The notes: a model not told the origin generated them from the sequence alone. Counted from the stretch's first letter, positions 24,199 to 33,692 are shown. The stretch is 64,000 nt of DNA from Alphaproteobacteria bacterium (GCA_022822405.1 JAJEBT010000149.1:51245-115244), one strand, 5' to 3'. Made by a program: numbers and translations.

Positions 24199-25113
24199 AT
24201 GATCGACAGCAGTAAATTTGGGCTGGTAGGCGTCGGCACGATGGGCCGCGGATTGACGAGGAACATGACGTCCGCGGGGATCGAAGTGTCCGCCTTCGAT
24301 ATCGACAGCGAGCGGTTGAGCGCAGCGAGGGAGGTTGGCGCAAGACCCGTCAACGGCATCGGCGGCGTATGCGCGGCTTCCGATATCGTCGGCATCTGCC
24401 TGCCTTCGGTGGCGGCGATTCGCGACGTGTTCGAGGGGTCCGACGGGCTGCTGTCGGAGGCGCGCGAGGGCCAGATCATTGTCGATTTCTCGACCTCGGA
24501 CCCCAACCTTACGCGGGAGATGAGCGCCCGCGCAGCGGAGACCGGCGTTACCGTGGTGGATGCGCCGATGCTGCGTTCGGAAGATGCTGCCTGGGCGGGC
24601 ACGCTGGTACTGCTGGTCGGCGGGCCGGAAGAGGCTGTCGAGGCATGCCGACCGGCATTTGCGGCAGTTTCCGAGAACTTCATCCATTGCGGCGGCGTGG
24701 GGACGGGCCATACCTTCAAGCTCCTCAACAACGTCAACGGGATCTCGATGCACGCCGCCTACAGTGAGACTTTCGTGCTGGCGAAGAAGCTTGGACTGAA
24801 TACGGACAAGCTGCTGCAGGTGCTGCGATCGGGGCTGTCGGGCTCGACGATCCTCGAGGCGATGACGCACCGGATCCTGGACGACAATCACGAACACCAG
24901 TTCGCGATCGATGTCGCGCTCAAGGACGTGACGCTGTTTTGCCGTCTCGCCGCCGATTCCGGCACGACCTCGGTCATGGGAGACGCAACGCGCCACCTCA
25001 TGCAGCTCACCTCGCTTGCCGGATACGGGGATGACACGATGACCCGGGTCGGCACCGCGCTTGCCGGGATTTCCGGAGTGAGTTTCGACAGCGGCGGCGT
25101 TTCGGAAGACTAA
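24199..25113 (+). CDS. NAD(P)-dependent beta-hydroxyacid dehydrogenase
   Basis: A 304-residue member of the 3-hydroxyisobutyrate dehydrogenase family. The Rossmann motif is LVGVGTMGRG (9-18), the substrate-binding segment is DAPMLRSEDAAWAGTLVLLVGG, and the catalytic Lys is K174 in HTFKLLNNVN. The usual D-A-P-V-S-G substrate motif is changed to DAPMLRS, so the substrate may differ from 3-hydroxyisobutyrate or tartronate semialdehyde. It is transcribed alone, divergent from the FAH-cupin genes and convergent with emrB. Confidence 0.88.
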   Translation: MIDSSKFGLVGVGTMGRGLTRNMTSAGIEVSAFDIDSERLSAAREVGARPVNGIGGVCAASDIVGICLPSVAAIRDVFEGSDGLLSEAREGQIIVDFSTSDPNLTREMSARAAETGVTVVDAPMLRSEDAAWAGTLVLLVGGPEEAVEACRPAFAAVSENFIHCGGVGTGHTFKLLNNVNGISMHAAYSETFVLAKKLGLNTDKLLQVLRSGLSGSTILEAMTHRILDDNHEHQFAIDVALKDVTLFCRLAADSGTTSVMGDATRHLMQLTSLAGYGDDTMTRVGTALAGISGVSFDSGGVSED

Positions 25114-25165
25114 ATGGCCGGCTGCCTCGCGGTGCCGGTCCGGAGCCTCGCACGGGACGGTGTCT

Positions 25166-26716
25166 CTATGTTGTCTGTTCCCTGCCGGCGGCCGGTGGAT
25201 CAGTGCCGCGCGCAAGCAGCAGCACCAGCGGAATGGAGACCAGGGCGCCGATCGTGATCAAGTGGAAGTCGTTGATGAAACCTATGGCCATGGCTTGGCG
25301 CGACACTTCGGCGCCGAGCGCAGACAGCCCCTCGGTCGTCCCGAGATTCCAGCGCTCCGGAAACCAAGGCGCGTCGACGATGTCGCTGTAGGGGTTCGCG
25401 CGTTCGGCAAGAAACGCACTTGCGTTCGAGTGCGTGCGCGACAACACGCCGACCACGATCGAGACACCGATGCCGCTTCCGTAGTTCCGCATCAGGCTGG
25501 TCAGGGTCGACGCTTCGGTGCGGAGCGGCACGGGCAGGGTCCAGAATGCGACCGTGGTCAGTGGCACGAAGATCAGACCGATGCCGATCCCGTTGGAGAA
25601 TGCGGCAAGAACCAGCAGCCAGGTCCCGACATCGGTCGTGAAGGTCGAAAAGAGCCACGCGGAATAGGCGGTGGAGACGAAGCCGAGGGCGATCTGCAGA
25701 CGTGGATCCATGGCGTTGGCGAGCCGGCCGGCGAGGACCAGCCCGCACAGCGTGCCCAGCCCCCTCGGCATCATGATCATGGCCGCGGTCAGAACAGGCA
25801 TGCCTCTCAGGTTCTGCAGGAACAGCGGCATGATCACGTTGAGGGAAAGCACCAGGACGCCGAGCAGAAACATGAGAACCAGGCCGAGCGCATAGTTGCG
25901 GTCGGCCAGGATCCGGCGGTCGATGAACGGGGTGTCCGTCGTCGCGCTGTGAACGACGAACAGATAGAACGACAATGCAACGATGGCGGCAGTGACGACG
26001 ATGACCCGGGAATCGAACCATCCCTCGATTTCTCCCCTGTCGAACAGGAACTGGGTGGCCGCCAGCGCGATGCCGATGGTCATGAAGCCGAACCAGTCGA
26101 AGCGCCGTTCGAGATCGAGGGGCGTTTCGCGGATGAAGAGCAGGGTGCCGGCGATCCCGATGACGGCAAAGGGCATGGAAACGTAGAATACCCAGCGCCA
26201 GCTGTACTCGTCGGTCAGCCAGCCCCCGATCACCGGTCCCATCACGGGCGCAACCATGACTCCGGTGCCCCACAGCGCCAGCGCCTTGCCGTGCAGGCGC
26301 CGCGGGTAGGAATCGAGCATGAGGGCCTGGCTTATGGGAATCACCGGTGCCGAGAACATGCCCTGGAGCGCGCGGTAGATCAGGATCTCCTCGATCGAGG
26401 AGGCGTTGCCCGAGAGGACGGAACAGAAGGCGAAGCCGAACAGGGAGATCAGGAAGAGCCGCTTGCGGCCGATGCGTCCCGCCAGGAAGCCTGTCGCGGC
26501 CATGGTGATCGCCTGGGCCATGAAATAGGTCGTCATGACCCAGGAGATCTGGTCCTGGTTGGCGCCGAGCCCGCCCTGCATGTGGGGCAGGGCGATGGTG
26601 GCGATGGTCATGTCCATGATCACGACCGTCGTCGCCATCATCACCGAGGCGGTGATCATGTGGCGATTGATGTTCGGGCCGTCTCCGGCCTCCTGGGCCG
26701 CGGCGGCTTCGTTCAC
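25166..26716 (-). CDS. emrB: DHA2-family multidrug efflux permease, EmrB/QacA type
   Basis: A 14-helix major facilitator of about 516 residues that exports hydrophobic compounds by proton antiport. Family motifs are MDMTIATIALPHMQG (motif D1), GRIGRKRLFLIS (motif A), IYRALQGMFSAPVIP (motif B) and GPVIGGWLTDEYSWRWVFYVSMP (motif C). Cytoplasmic and periplasmic loops match EmrB. The start is taken as a GTG that forms GTGA with the stop of a tiny upstream frame; the nearest in-frame ATG lies 19 codons further in. It works with EmrA, encoded just upstream. Confidence 0.9.
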   Translation of the reverse strand: MNEAAAAQEAGDGPNINRHMITASVMMATTVVIMDMTIATIALPHMQGGLGANQDQISWVMTTYFMAQAITMAATGFLAGRIGRKRLFLISLFGFAFCSVLSGNASSIEEILIYRALQGMFSAPVIPISQALMLDSYPRRLHGKALALWGTGVMVAPVMGPVIGGWLTDEYSWRWVFYVSMPFAVIGIAGTLLFIRETPLDLERRFDWFGFMTIGIALAATQFLFDRGEIEGWFDSRVIVVTAAIVALSFYLFVVHSATTDTPFIDRRILADRNYALGLVLMFLLGVLVLSLNVIMPLFLQNLRGMPVLTAAMIMMPRGLGTLCGLVLAGRLANAMDPRLQIALGFVSTAYSAWLFSTFTTDVGTWLLVLAAFSNGIGIGLIFVPLTTVAFWTLPVPLRTEASTLTSLMRNYGSGIGVSIVVGVLSRTHSNASAFLAERANPYSDIVDAPWFPERWNLGTTEGLSALGAEVSRQAMAIGFINDFHLITIGALVSIPLVLLLARGTDPPAAGREQTT

Positions 26717-26772
26717 CGGCCTGTTCCGCGTGCCGGACCGGGCGCGTGGCGGGAGGAGCCCGCGGCGCTCAT
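26713..26772 (-). CDS. Possible 19-codon coupling ORF between emrA and emrB
   Basis: An ATG overlaps the emrA stop (ATGA) and opens a 19-codon frame, MSAAGSSRHAPGPARGTGR, whose TGA overlaps the emrB GTG (GTGA). The product is unlikely to matter. The linked overlaps suggest ribosomes could pass from emrA through this frame to emrB. Alternatively this marks an ancestral emrB start lost to a frameshift. Confidence 0.35.
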   Translation of the reverse strand: MSAAGSSRHAPGPARGTGR

Positions 26773-27845
26773 TCGCCTTCGACCATCCGCGCCAGCGCGG
26801 CGCCCACGACCTGTACAAGCGAGCGCTCGCGTCCGGTATCGATGCTGACGCTCGCCGTCATGCCGGCGCGAAGCGCTAGCCCGGGATGGACGTGATCGAA
26901 CTCGAGACGCACGGGAACCCGCTGCACCACCTTCACCCAGTTGCCGCTTGCGTTTTGCGGTGGCAGCACCGACAGCTCGGCGCCGGTCGACGGGCTGATC
27001 GAGGCGACCTTCGCGCTCCATTCGTGATCGGGATAAGCATCGATCACGATGCGCACGCTCTGGCCTGATGAGACGTGTGCGAGTTGAGTCTCCTTGAGAT
27101 TCGCCTCGATCCAGATGTCGCCGGTATCGATCACCGGAATCACGGGCTTGCCCCTGGAGACGAATTCACCCGGCTGCAGGGTCATCTTGCCGATGATTCC
27201 CGCGACCGGCGCAAAGACGCGCGTTCTCCGAAGATCGAGCACGGCCCGTTCGCGGCGCGTCATGGCCTGTCGATAGAGAGGGTGATCTTCTGCCGGCAGG
27301 TCGTAGCTCCCACCGAGGCGGGCGAGCGCTTCGGCGATCTTGCGGTTGAGCGTGCGCGCGGCGAGACGGGCCTGCATCAGGTTGCGTTCCGCCTCGTCAT
27401 GGCGGACCCGGGACGAGGCTCCGCGCGCGGAAAGCTGCTGCTGTCGCGCGAAGATCCGTTCGTAGTAGGGGATATCCTGCTCGGCGTCGCGAAGCTCGGC
27501 CAGCGCCGTCCGGTATTCGGCGCGCAGCGCCGCCAGCCTGATTCGGATCTCTTCGAGTTCCGCGTCCGCGCGGGCGATCTCTATCCGATGCCGCTCGGGG
27601 TCGAGTTCGAACAGAAGGTCTCCCTGCCGGACCCGGTCGTTCTCGCTGACGGCAACCCTGACGGCGCGTCCGCTGACATCCGCGCTGACCGCCACGTGAT
27701 GCGCCTTGACGTAAGCGTTCTCGGTGTCGACATAGCGCGTCGCCTTGACCCAGTAGTGCCCGCCCGCGGCGATCGCTGCTCCGGGGACGATGATCAGCAG
27801 CAGGAAGCGGACGAGGGCACGGCGGCCGGGGCTGCGCATGGTCAT
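26769..27845 (-). CDS. emrA: EmrA-type membrane fusion protein
   Basis: A 358-residue HlyD-family adaptor that links the EmrB permease to an outer-membrane channel. One transmembrane anchor covers about residues 12-30 (VRFLLLIIVPGAAIAAGG). The lipoyl-like half-motif VSADVSGRAVRVAVSENDRVRQGDLLFELD follows, then a long coiled-coil hairpin (about 85-200), the second lipoyl half (VFAPVAGIIGKMTLQPGEFV) and beta-barrel segments ending VHPGLALRAGMTASVSID. It overlaps the marR stop as ATGA and shares a messenger with emrB. Confidence 0.92.
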   Translation of the reverse strand: MTMRSPGRRALVRFLLLIIVPGAAIAAGGHYWVKATRYVDTENAYVKAHHVAVSADVSGRAVRVAVSENDRVRQGDLLFELDPERHRIEIARADAELEEIRIRLAALRAEYRTALAELRDAEQDIPYYERIFARQQQLSARGASSRVRHDEAERNLMQARLAARTLNRKIAEALARLGGSYDLPAEDHPLYRQAMTRRERAVLDLRRTRVFAPVAGIIGKMTLQPGEFVSRGKPVIPVIDTGDIWIEANLKETQLAHVSSGQSVRIVIDAYPDHEWSAKVASISPSTGAELSVLPPQNASGNWVKVVQRVPVRLEFDHVHPGLALRAGMTASVSIDTGRERSLVQVVGAALARMVEGE

Positions 27846-28324
27846 GCCCCCTCCGGTGAATTGCCGGATTGGCGGGAAGCCGCATCATCCAGCATGCCAA
27901 CAAGGTTGTTCTTGATGCGCATGAGCGTGGCGTCGAGCCGGGCAGCGTCTGCCTGCGTGAGGCCGTCGAAGATGCCCTCGAGTACATCATCGACCTGCGC
28001 ATGCATTTCCTCGATGATCGGTGCGGCGCCGGCAGAGAGGAACAGGCGCTTGGTTCGGGCGTCGGCAGGGTTGGGCCGCCGCTCGACCCAGCCCTTGGCT
28101 TCCAGCCGCTCGACCAGCTTTCCCAGCGTGGGCTTCTGGATCCCGAGGTCGTTTGCAAGCTCGGTCTGGCTGCATCCTTCGCGGCGGCTGAGCCTGATCA
28201 TCACCCGCCACTGTGAACGTGTCATGCCCAGGGGCTCGACACGCCGGTCATAGATGGTCCGGATCATGCGCGAGATGTCGCCGATCAGGTATCCCACATT
28301 GTCATGCGGCACGTGCGTGGTCAT
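27842..28324 (-). CDS. MarR-family transcriptional regulator
   Basis: A 160-residue winged-helix regulator. The DNA-binding core is WRVMIRLSRREGCSQTELANDLGIQKPTLGKLVERLEAKGWVERRPNPADARTKRL, with the recognition helix at KPTLGKLVERL and the wing Asp-Arg pair (here DARTKR). It is first in the operon with emrA and emrB, so it most likely represses its own efflux pump until a ligand, perhaps a phenolic compound, binds. Tandem repeats upstream fit an operator. Confidence 0.92.
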   Translation of the reverse strand: MTTHVPHDNVGYLIGDISRMIRTIYDRRVEPLGMTRSQWRVMIRLSRREGCSQTELANDLGIQKPTLGKLVERLEAKGWVERRPNPADARTKRLFLSAGAAPIIEEMHAQVDDVLEGIFDGLTQADAARLDATLMRIKNNLVGMLDDAASRQSGNSPEGA

Positions 28325-28352
28325 CGACAGCCCCGTGAGTTCCAGATTAACG

Positions 28353-28388
28353 GTTAGCAGGCTTATTGTTAGTCAGCTTACTATAATT
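28353..28388 (-). promoter_or_regulatory. Direct-repeat operator upstream of marR-emrAB
   Basis: Two 13-bp near-identical elements, GTTAGCAGGCTTA and GTTAGTCAGCTTA, are spaced 15 bases start to start. They lie next to TATAGT on the minus strand (28388-28383), a possible -10. Position and spacing suit binding of a MarR dimer or dimer pair over the promoter. The region is AT-rich compared with its surroundings. Confidence 0.45.
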
Positions 28389-28602
28389 TGTTGCTGGATG
28401 CAAGCTTCAGGCCTCATCCGGCCTGCGCGGCGCATGGCAAGACGAAAATGTGGCTTCTGGCTACCCCGGATATGGAGTTGCCGGTGCGGGATGCACGGGA
28501 CGAGGATGAGCCACCGCTGCCGCCTGAGGTTTTCCCACAGTGTCGGGGAACTGTGGTTGCCGTGATCGGGCAGTGGATGAGCGCGTGGACGTCCGTTCGG
28601 CT

Positions 28603-30243
28603 TCAGGCTTCGGCGTCTGGAGGATAGAGGGAGGAAATGCGCGCGCCGCCGAAGGTTTGCCAGCTGACCAGCTCATGCGGGTCTTCAAGATGTATCTCGC
28701 ACACGACGTCCCGCGAAGCGTCGCGCTTCATCTCCCTGATGCGGGTCCAGTACGGCATGTCGTTGAGGTGCCATTCCTCGCGTTTCCACTCGTTCCAGGT
28801 CAGGTCCTTGACACTGCAGGTCCGGGTCAGCTGCTCGCGCGTCGGCAAGCAGGTCGAATCGATGATGAACATGTTGTCGTTGGGCAGGCGGTGGGCGTCG
28901 CCCATTGCCCAGGAAATCACCCGTTCCGGGTCGTCGTCGTCCGAGGACGTCCAGACTTCGCTCACGGTTCCTTTTACCTCGTCGACCTCGTACTCGATCG
29001 CGCGCGCGAAACACTCGTGGGGCGCCGCCTGCGGTGCGTAGGGCTGGGCCCGGCACAGCCCGTTGTCGTACATGACGATGGTCCCGTCGATGGTCACCCG
29101 TGGATTGTGCCCGTGGTAATGCCAGCGAAGCTCGTGCGCGGGATCAAGGAGCTTTTCCTTCTGCGGGCTCTTCCAGTTTCCGTGGTCGCCGAGGATCCAC
29201 CTGATCTCGCCCGACGCCTTGTCGATCTTGATGATGGCATCCTGGTGGCGCAGCGAGACGATGACGCTGTCGTCGGAGGGGTCGTAGGTAATGCCGTTGC
29301 CATGCGTCCAGTCGAGGTGTTTCGGGAAGCCGCGATTGTGCCAGTACACCTCCATCAGGTGGTAGGACCACCTGTGGACGTCGAGATGTTCGAAGGTGTC
29401 CCAGTTCCAGACGATCTCGCCTTCGGGCGTGAATTCCACGAAATTGTCCCCGACTACGGGTTGCGTGGCGCGGGGGGCGTCAGGATTGGTCTCGCTCGTA
29501 TAATAGTTCTCGATCATGCGGGCGTTGGCCGTCATCGCGAGGAAATTGCCGTTCGGCATCTGGTGCGGCTGGTGGTGCAGGCTCGCTGCGTCGATCGGAA
29601 TGGCGCCTTCCACTGGCCCCTGGGGCCGGCCGCTGGCGTAAAAGGTGCGGACTACCTTTCCTGTGAGGTCCATCTCGATCGACCGGAAATCCACATGGTG
29701 AAAGAACAGATTGCCGTTGGCCAACTGGTGAACGCCCGCGATCCGGGCGTCCGACCGGTAGTACCAGACCACTTCCCCCTCGGCATCGAGGATCAGGAGG
29801 AGTCCCCACCGGGTCGTGAAACGGATCTGGGCCGGCGTCATGAAGGACTGGCGCGCGTTGACCCGGCGCCGGACGCTCAGAAGCGTGAAGCCGGGCTGCA
29901 TTTCCGAGGTCCTCGCTTCACGGACCGTGATCGTTGGCCATTCGGCGCTGTCGGCCGGAAGCGGCGGCGTGCGGTACGAGAGTTCGACGGGCTCGGCGTC
30001 GCCTGCCGCAACCGTGATGCGGTGTTCGGTGCCGGCCCGCATGCCTATGACCGGCAGGCCGTCTTCCGGCCTGTGCGATGGCCCGTAGGCGACGGTGCGC
30101 ATCGAGCGTCCGTCGCTGATGGTCAGGGTGGTCGTTACCGGCGTATCGGTCCTGAAGCGCACCAGCGCCACGAGGGGCACGTTCTCGTTGGGATTTCTTT
30201 CCACTGTCGGTGCGGTCACGAACACGATATCGTCCTTTCGCAT
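28603..30243 (-). CDS. Arylsulfotransferase (ASST) family protein
   Basis: A 546-residue beta-propeller protein of the arylsulfate sulfotransferase family, which moves sulfate between phenols without PAPS. The family core is present: LHHQPHQMPNGNFLAM, LDWTHGNGITYDP with a catalytic-type His, VSLRHQDAIIKIDKASGE (conserved Arg-His), and WILGDHGNW. No signal peptide is evident at the chosen ATG, which is set by GGGGAG eight bases upstream; true periplasmic ASSTs have one, so cytoplasmic location or another substrate is possible. It lies downstream of the tctC-tctAB transporter, which hints at transport of an aryl sulfate or related acid. Confidence 0.83.
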   Translation of the reverse strand: MRKDDIVFVTAPTVERNPNENVPLVALVRFRTDTPVTTTLTISDGRSMRTVAYGPSHRPEDGLPVIGMRAGTEHRITVAAGDAEPVELSYRTPPLPADSAEWPTITVREARTSEMQPGFTLLSVRRRVNARQSFMTPAQIRFTTRWGLLLILDAEGEVVWYYRSDARIAGVHQLANGNLFFHHVDFRSIEMDLTGKVVRTFYASGRPQGPVEGAIPIDAASLHHQPHQMPNGNFLAMTANARMIENYYTSETNPDAPRATQPVVGDNFVEFTPEGEIVWNWDTFEHLDVHRWSYHLMEVYWHNRGFPKHLDWTHGNGITYDPSDDSVIVSLRHQDAIIKIDKASGEIRWILGDHGNWKSPQKEKLLDPAHELRWHYHGHNPRVTIDGTIVMYDNGLCRAQPYAPQAAPHECFARAIEYEVDEVKGTVSEVWTSSDDDDPERVISWAMGDAHRLPNDNMFIIDSTCLPTREQLTRTCSVKDLTWNEWKREEWHLNDMPYWTRIREMKRDASRDVVCEIHLEDPHELVSWQTFGGARISSLYPPDAEA

Positions 30244-30446
30244 GCTGTTTCTCTCCCCGGTGCGGGTGTGCTTCCATCCATCGATGACGCAGATCCCGAC
30301 TGTCCAGAGTACCACGGATCATCGGGATTGATCCGGCGGAGCGTACCGTACTGGGGCGCTGACCGCGTGACGGCCACTGCCATGCGGCCGATCGGTTCGT
30401 CTGCCGTGATGACGAGATCGGTTGCGCGGCACCGGCGTCCTTGCCG

Positions 30447-32471
30447 CTACAGGATGAGCCACTCCGGAATCCATTCCGGCAACCTGCCGGCGACCAGCGC
30501 AGCCATCAGCGGTTCGTGGAAGAAAAGACGGATGACGCGGTCGTAGAACCCGAACATGAGGACCCAGACGGCAATCGCATAGGCGGCCGCGACACTCGGC
30601 CGGAAGCGGCCCCAGGCCACCAGGTAGGCGAAGACGAAGATCGGCAGCGCGAGCTTCTGGCCAATGAACAGGGTGGCCACGATGATCGCGGCGAGCCAGC
30701 CAAGGAAGCGCAGCGACCGGTCGAGCATCGCCTGTGACGCATACTCCCGGAGGCGGGCCACCTGGCCGGTCTTGTCATCCGAAATCAGCGACCGCGCATC
30801 GCGGAGGACGGCTGCAGCGGCGAGCAGGACGCCGGGCACGGCCATCACTAGAGGGAATTGTCCCACTTCCTGCTCCCAGGACCATGCTGTCCATGCGGCT
30901 CCGGCAAATACCGCAAGGAACAGTACCGAGACGGGCAGCGACATCACGGGGTTTCTCGCCCGTCCTTCGCCGGTCTGCGGCGTGTCTGCGCGCGCATTCG
31001 ACCTGATCGTGCTCCGCGCCGAAAGGGCGACGGTGACGATGCCGAGGACGAGGACGATGATGACGATGGGGTTGGCGAGCCATCCGATGCCGTCATGAGT
31101 GCGCATGCTCAGCAGGAACCTGTTCTCGACGATGGTCCCGAGAATGAGGCCGAGAATCAGGGGCGGCCGGGCCCAGCCGCCGCTCTTCATCAGGTAGCCG
31201 ACGATTCCGAAAACGAGGCAGGTGACCCATGCCTCGATGGTCGACTGTCCTCCGAGCCAGGATCCCATGAACACGAACACGATGACGCCGGGCACGAGCA
31301 GGTGTCCCGGCAGGAACGCAAGCCGTGCGACCTGGCGGCTCCAGATCATCAGAAGCCCGGCCGCGACCAGATTGGCGATCATGATCATCCACACCATCGA
31401 GAACGTGATGTGAAGATCGGTCGACAGCATGTCCGGCCCCGGGCGGATGTCCTGAAGGATGAGCGCGCTCAGCAGGATCGCCGTTCCGAGGCTGCCGGGA
31501 ATGGCGAAGGCGACCGCGGGGATGAGGGCGCCGCCCTTGGTCGCGTTGTTGGCGGCTTCCGGCGCGATCACGCCGCGGATGTCCCCTTGCCCGAACTGGC
31601 TCTTGTCCTTTGCCGACTGCACGGCGTGGCCGTAGGCGACCCAGTCGACGATTGCCGCGCCGAGGCCTGGCAGCATGCCCACATAGGTCCCGATTGCCGC
31701 GGAGCGCGTGGCAAGCCAGCCATGGCGGACGGCGTCGCGGATGCCGTCCCGGATGCTGCTTCGCGTGTCGGCGTTTTCGGTTTCCCGGGCAATCGAGATG
31801 TTGCGCGTCGCAAGCTCCATGAGTTCCGGGATTGCGAATATGCCCAGAACAACAGGAATCAGCGGGAGGCTGTCGACGAGAAACTCAAGCTCGAACGTAT
31901 AGCGCTCTTCCGCAACCGTCTGTGCGGTGCCCACGGTGGAAAGCAGCAGGCCCATGGCCGCGGACGCGAGGCCCTTGACCATCGAGCCGCCGCTGAGCGC
32001 ACCCACCATCGCGAGCCCGAGGAGGGCGAGCGCGAATATTTCGGGCGAACCGAACGCCAGAATCAGCGGCTGCACGATGGGCAGCGATATCGCGAGCGCG
32101 ATCGCGCCGAACAGGCCGCCATAGGCCGAAACCGCGAACGCGGCGCCAAAGGCGCGGGGCGCTTCGCCGCGCTTCGCGAGCGGATAGCCGTCGAGGATTG
32201 TTGCTTGCGAGGCCGCGGTGCCCGGTATGCCCAGCATCACCGACGCGATCGTGTCGCTCGTGGTAGTGACGGTGTACAGGCCAAGAAGGAGCGCGATCGC
32301 GACCAGTGGCTCCATGTCGAAGGTGAACGGCAGCAGCAGCAGCATGCCGATGATGCCGCCCAGGCCGGGGACGGCACCGAACCATATGCCGATGAATATC
32401 CCGAGGGCCAGGAACGCCAGCACCCGGATCTCGAAAATCGATGTCAGGCCGGTGACGAGAGCGTCAAACAT
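30447..32471 (-). CDS. Tripartite tricarboxylate transporter permease, fused TctA-TctB
   Basis: A 674-residue membrane protein. The first ~500 residues are a TctA large permease: GAVPGLGGIIGMLLLLPFTF, DTIASVMLGIPGTAASQATILDGYPLAKRGEAPRA and PGLGAAIVDWVAYGHA. The remaining ~170 residues form a TctB-like small permease with four hydrophobic segments. Normally these are two genes. Together with TctC it makes a secondary importer for citrate-type or aromatic acids. The ATG giving MFDALVTG is chosen with GGGGA upstream. It lies 156 bases after tctC and 203 bases before the arylsulfotransferase gene. Confidence 0.92.
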   Translation of the reverse strand: MFDALVTGLTSIFEIRVLAFLALGIFIGIWFGAVPGLGGIIGMLLLLPFTFDMEPLVAIALLLGLYTVTTTSDTIASVMLGIPGTAASQATILDGYPLAKRGEAPRAFGAAFAVSAYGGLFGAIALAISLPIVQPLILAFGSPEIFALALLGLAMVGALSGGSMVKGLASAAMGLLLSTVGTAQTVAEERYTFELEFLVDSLPLIPVVLGIFAIPELMELATRNISIARETENADTRSSIRDGIRDAVRHGWLATRSAAIGTYVGMLPGLGAAIVDWVAYGHAVQSAKDKSQFGQGDIRGVIAPEAANNATKGGALIPAVAFAIPGSLGTAILLSALILQDIRPGPDMLSTDLHITFSMVWMIMIANLVAAGLLMIWSRQVARLAFLPGHLLVPGVIVFVFMGSWLGGQSTIEAWVTCLVFGIVGYLMKSGGWARPPLILGLILGTIVENRFLLSMRTHDGIGWLANPIVIIVLVLGIVTVALSARSTIRSNARADTPQTGEGRARNPVMSLPVSVLFLAVFAGAAWTAWSWEQEVGQFPLVMAVPGVLLAAAAVLRDARSLISDDKTGQVARLREYASQAMLDRSLRFLGWLAAIIVATLFIGQKLALPIFVFAYLVAWGRFRPSVAAAYAIAVWVLMFGFYDRVIRLFFHEPLMAALVAGRLPEWIPEWLIL

Positions 32472-32627
32472 GCAAATCCCCTGCGCGGCCGCTGCCATTG
32501 GCCCGGCATGCGGCGCACACCGGTGGTCGCAGGATCGGCGGCAAGTCTTCCGCCGTGGCGGTCGACGCCCGCCGGCGGGTTTTCGGAGCGGTTCCGCGCC
32601 GTCGCGGCGCGGAACCGCATCCGGGGG

Positions 32628-33692
32628 TCAGCGGATGATCGATTTCAGGTAGGCAACCGCTTCCGGGCTGATGTTCTTGTAACCGGAGAGGACCTTGGTC
32701 GCTTCCTCTCCCGGCAACCAGAACGGCCGGGCCTTCGATGCCTTCATGAAGTTGTCAACGGTGCGCTGATCGTTCCAGTTCGCCGCATAGGCCTTGCGCA
32801 GCGTCGCCACGATATTGTCAGGGGTTCCCGGCGGCAACATCATCCACATGGCCCATGTCTGACGGCTGGTGAACCACTTGTAGACTTCATACTTGGGGCC
32901 CGATGGCGTCTTGCCCGTGACCTTCTTGTAAAACGACACGAAGTTCGGCATGTCGCCGTAACTCTTGCCCATGTCCCTCGGCGTGTCGCCATCGAACGGC
33001 GAGTGGTAGTACATGTCGATGGCGCGCCCGTCCTTGACCAGGTCCTTCTTGTAGAAGACCCAGTAGCCGATGTCGCCGGTCGAAATCGCCTGGATCTCGT
33101 TCTGCATCAGCGCTGCCTTGAGCTTGGGTTGGTTCTTGTAGCCGACGGCGAAACGATATGGGATGCCAAGCATGTCGAAGGACATCCGCGAATAGAGGCC
33201 GAGTGCGCCGCCGGGGATGCGCCCGCCGACAACGAAGTTCTTGGCCTTGAGAAGATCCTCCCGGCTTTTCAGCCCGCCGGCGAGGTCGGACCGGACAACG
33301 GTGACGAACGCTATGCCGGTCACGCCGACCGGGTTGAATTCGGCCGGCACGTATTTGACGCCCTTGAGGCCGAGGAGCAGGCCCGAAAAGTTCATCGGCC
33401 CCCACAGCATCTGGGTGCCGTCCTTCTTGGCGCGGTTGAAGACGAAATTGATGCCCTTCTGGCCGCCACCGCCGGCCATGTTCTTGACCTTTATGGTTGG
33501 CTTGCCGGGGATGTGATCAACAAATGTCTTCGCAAAGCGTTGTGCCTGACGGCTCAATCCCCCGCCGGCCCCGGCCGGCACGATGAGTTCGATCGTCTTG
33601 CCCGAAAAATCCTGCGCCGCCGCCTGTGTTCCGGCGGACAGCAGGCCAAAACAGGCGAGACCCGCCGCCAAACATGGCAATTTGCCGTTCAT
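32628..33692 (-). CDS. Tripartite tricarboxylate transporter substrate-binding protein
   Basis: A 354-residue periplasmic TctC/Bug-type protein. A Sec signal peptide covers residues 1-26 (CLAAGLACFGLLSAG then AAAQ). The mature start FSGKTIELIVPAGAGGGLSRQAQRF and KPTIKVKNMAGGGGQKGINF are the family signatures forming the ligand cleft. The ligand is unknown; Bug proteins bind carboxylates, often through two bridging waters. GGAGG sits eight bases before the ATG and excludes the longer upstream frame. First gene of the tctC-tctAB-arylsulfotransferase unit. Confidence 0.92.
   Translation of the reverse strand: MNGKLPCLAAGLACFGLLSAGTQAAAQDFSGKTIELIVPAGAGGGLSRQAQRFAKTFVDHIPGKPTIKVKNMAGGGGQKGINFVFNRAKKDGTQMLWGPMNFSGLLLGLKGVKYVPAEFNPVGVTGIAFVTVVRSDLAGGLKSREDLLKAKNFVVGGRIPGGALGLYSRMSFDMLGIPYRFAVGYKNQPKLKAALMQNEIQAISTGDIGYWVFYKKDLVKDGRAIDMYYHSPFDGDTPRDMGKSYGDMPNFVSFYKKVTGKTPSGPKYEVYKWFTSRQTWAMWMMLPPGTPDNIVATLRKAYAANWNDQRTVDNFMKASKARPFWLPGEEATKVLSGYKNISPEAVAYLKSIIR

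Noticed and set aside
26700..26772. ATG at 26772 as the emrB start
   Set aside because: It is in a different frame from emrB and terminates after 19 codons.
28540..30546. 668-codon plus-strand frame opposite the arylsulfotransferase
   Set aside because: Antisense shadow; the minus strand has the family motifs and a ribosome site.
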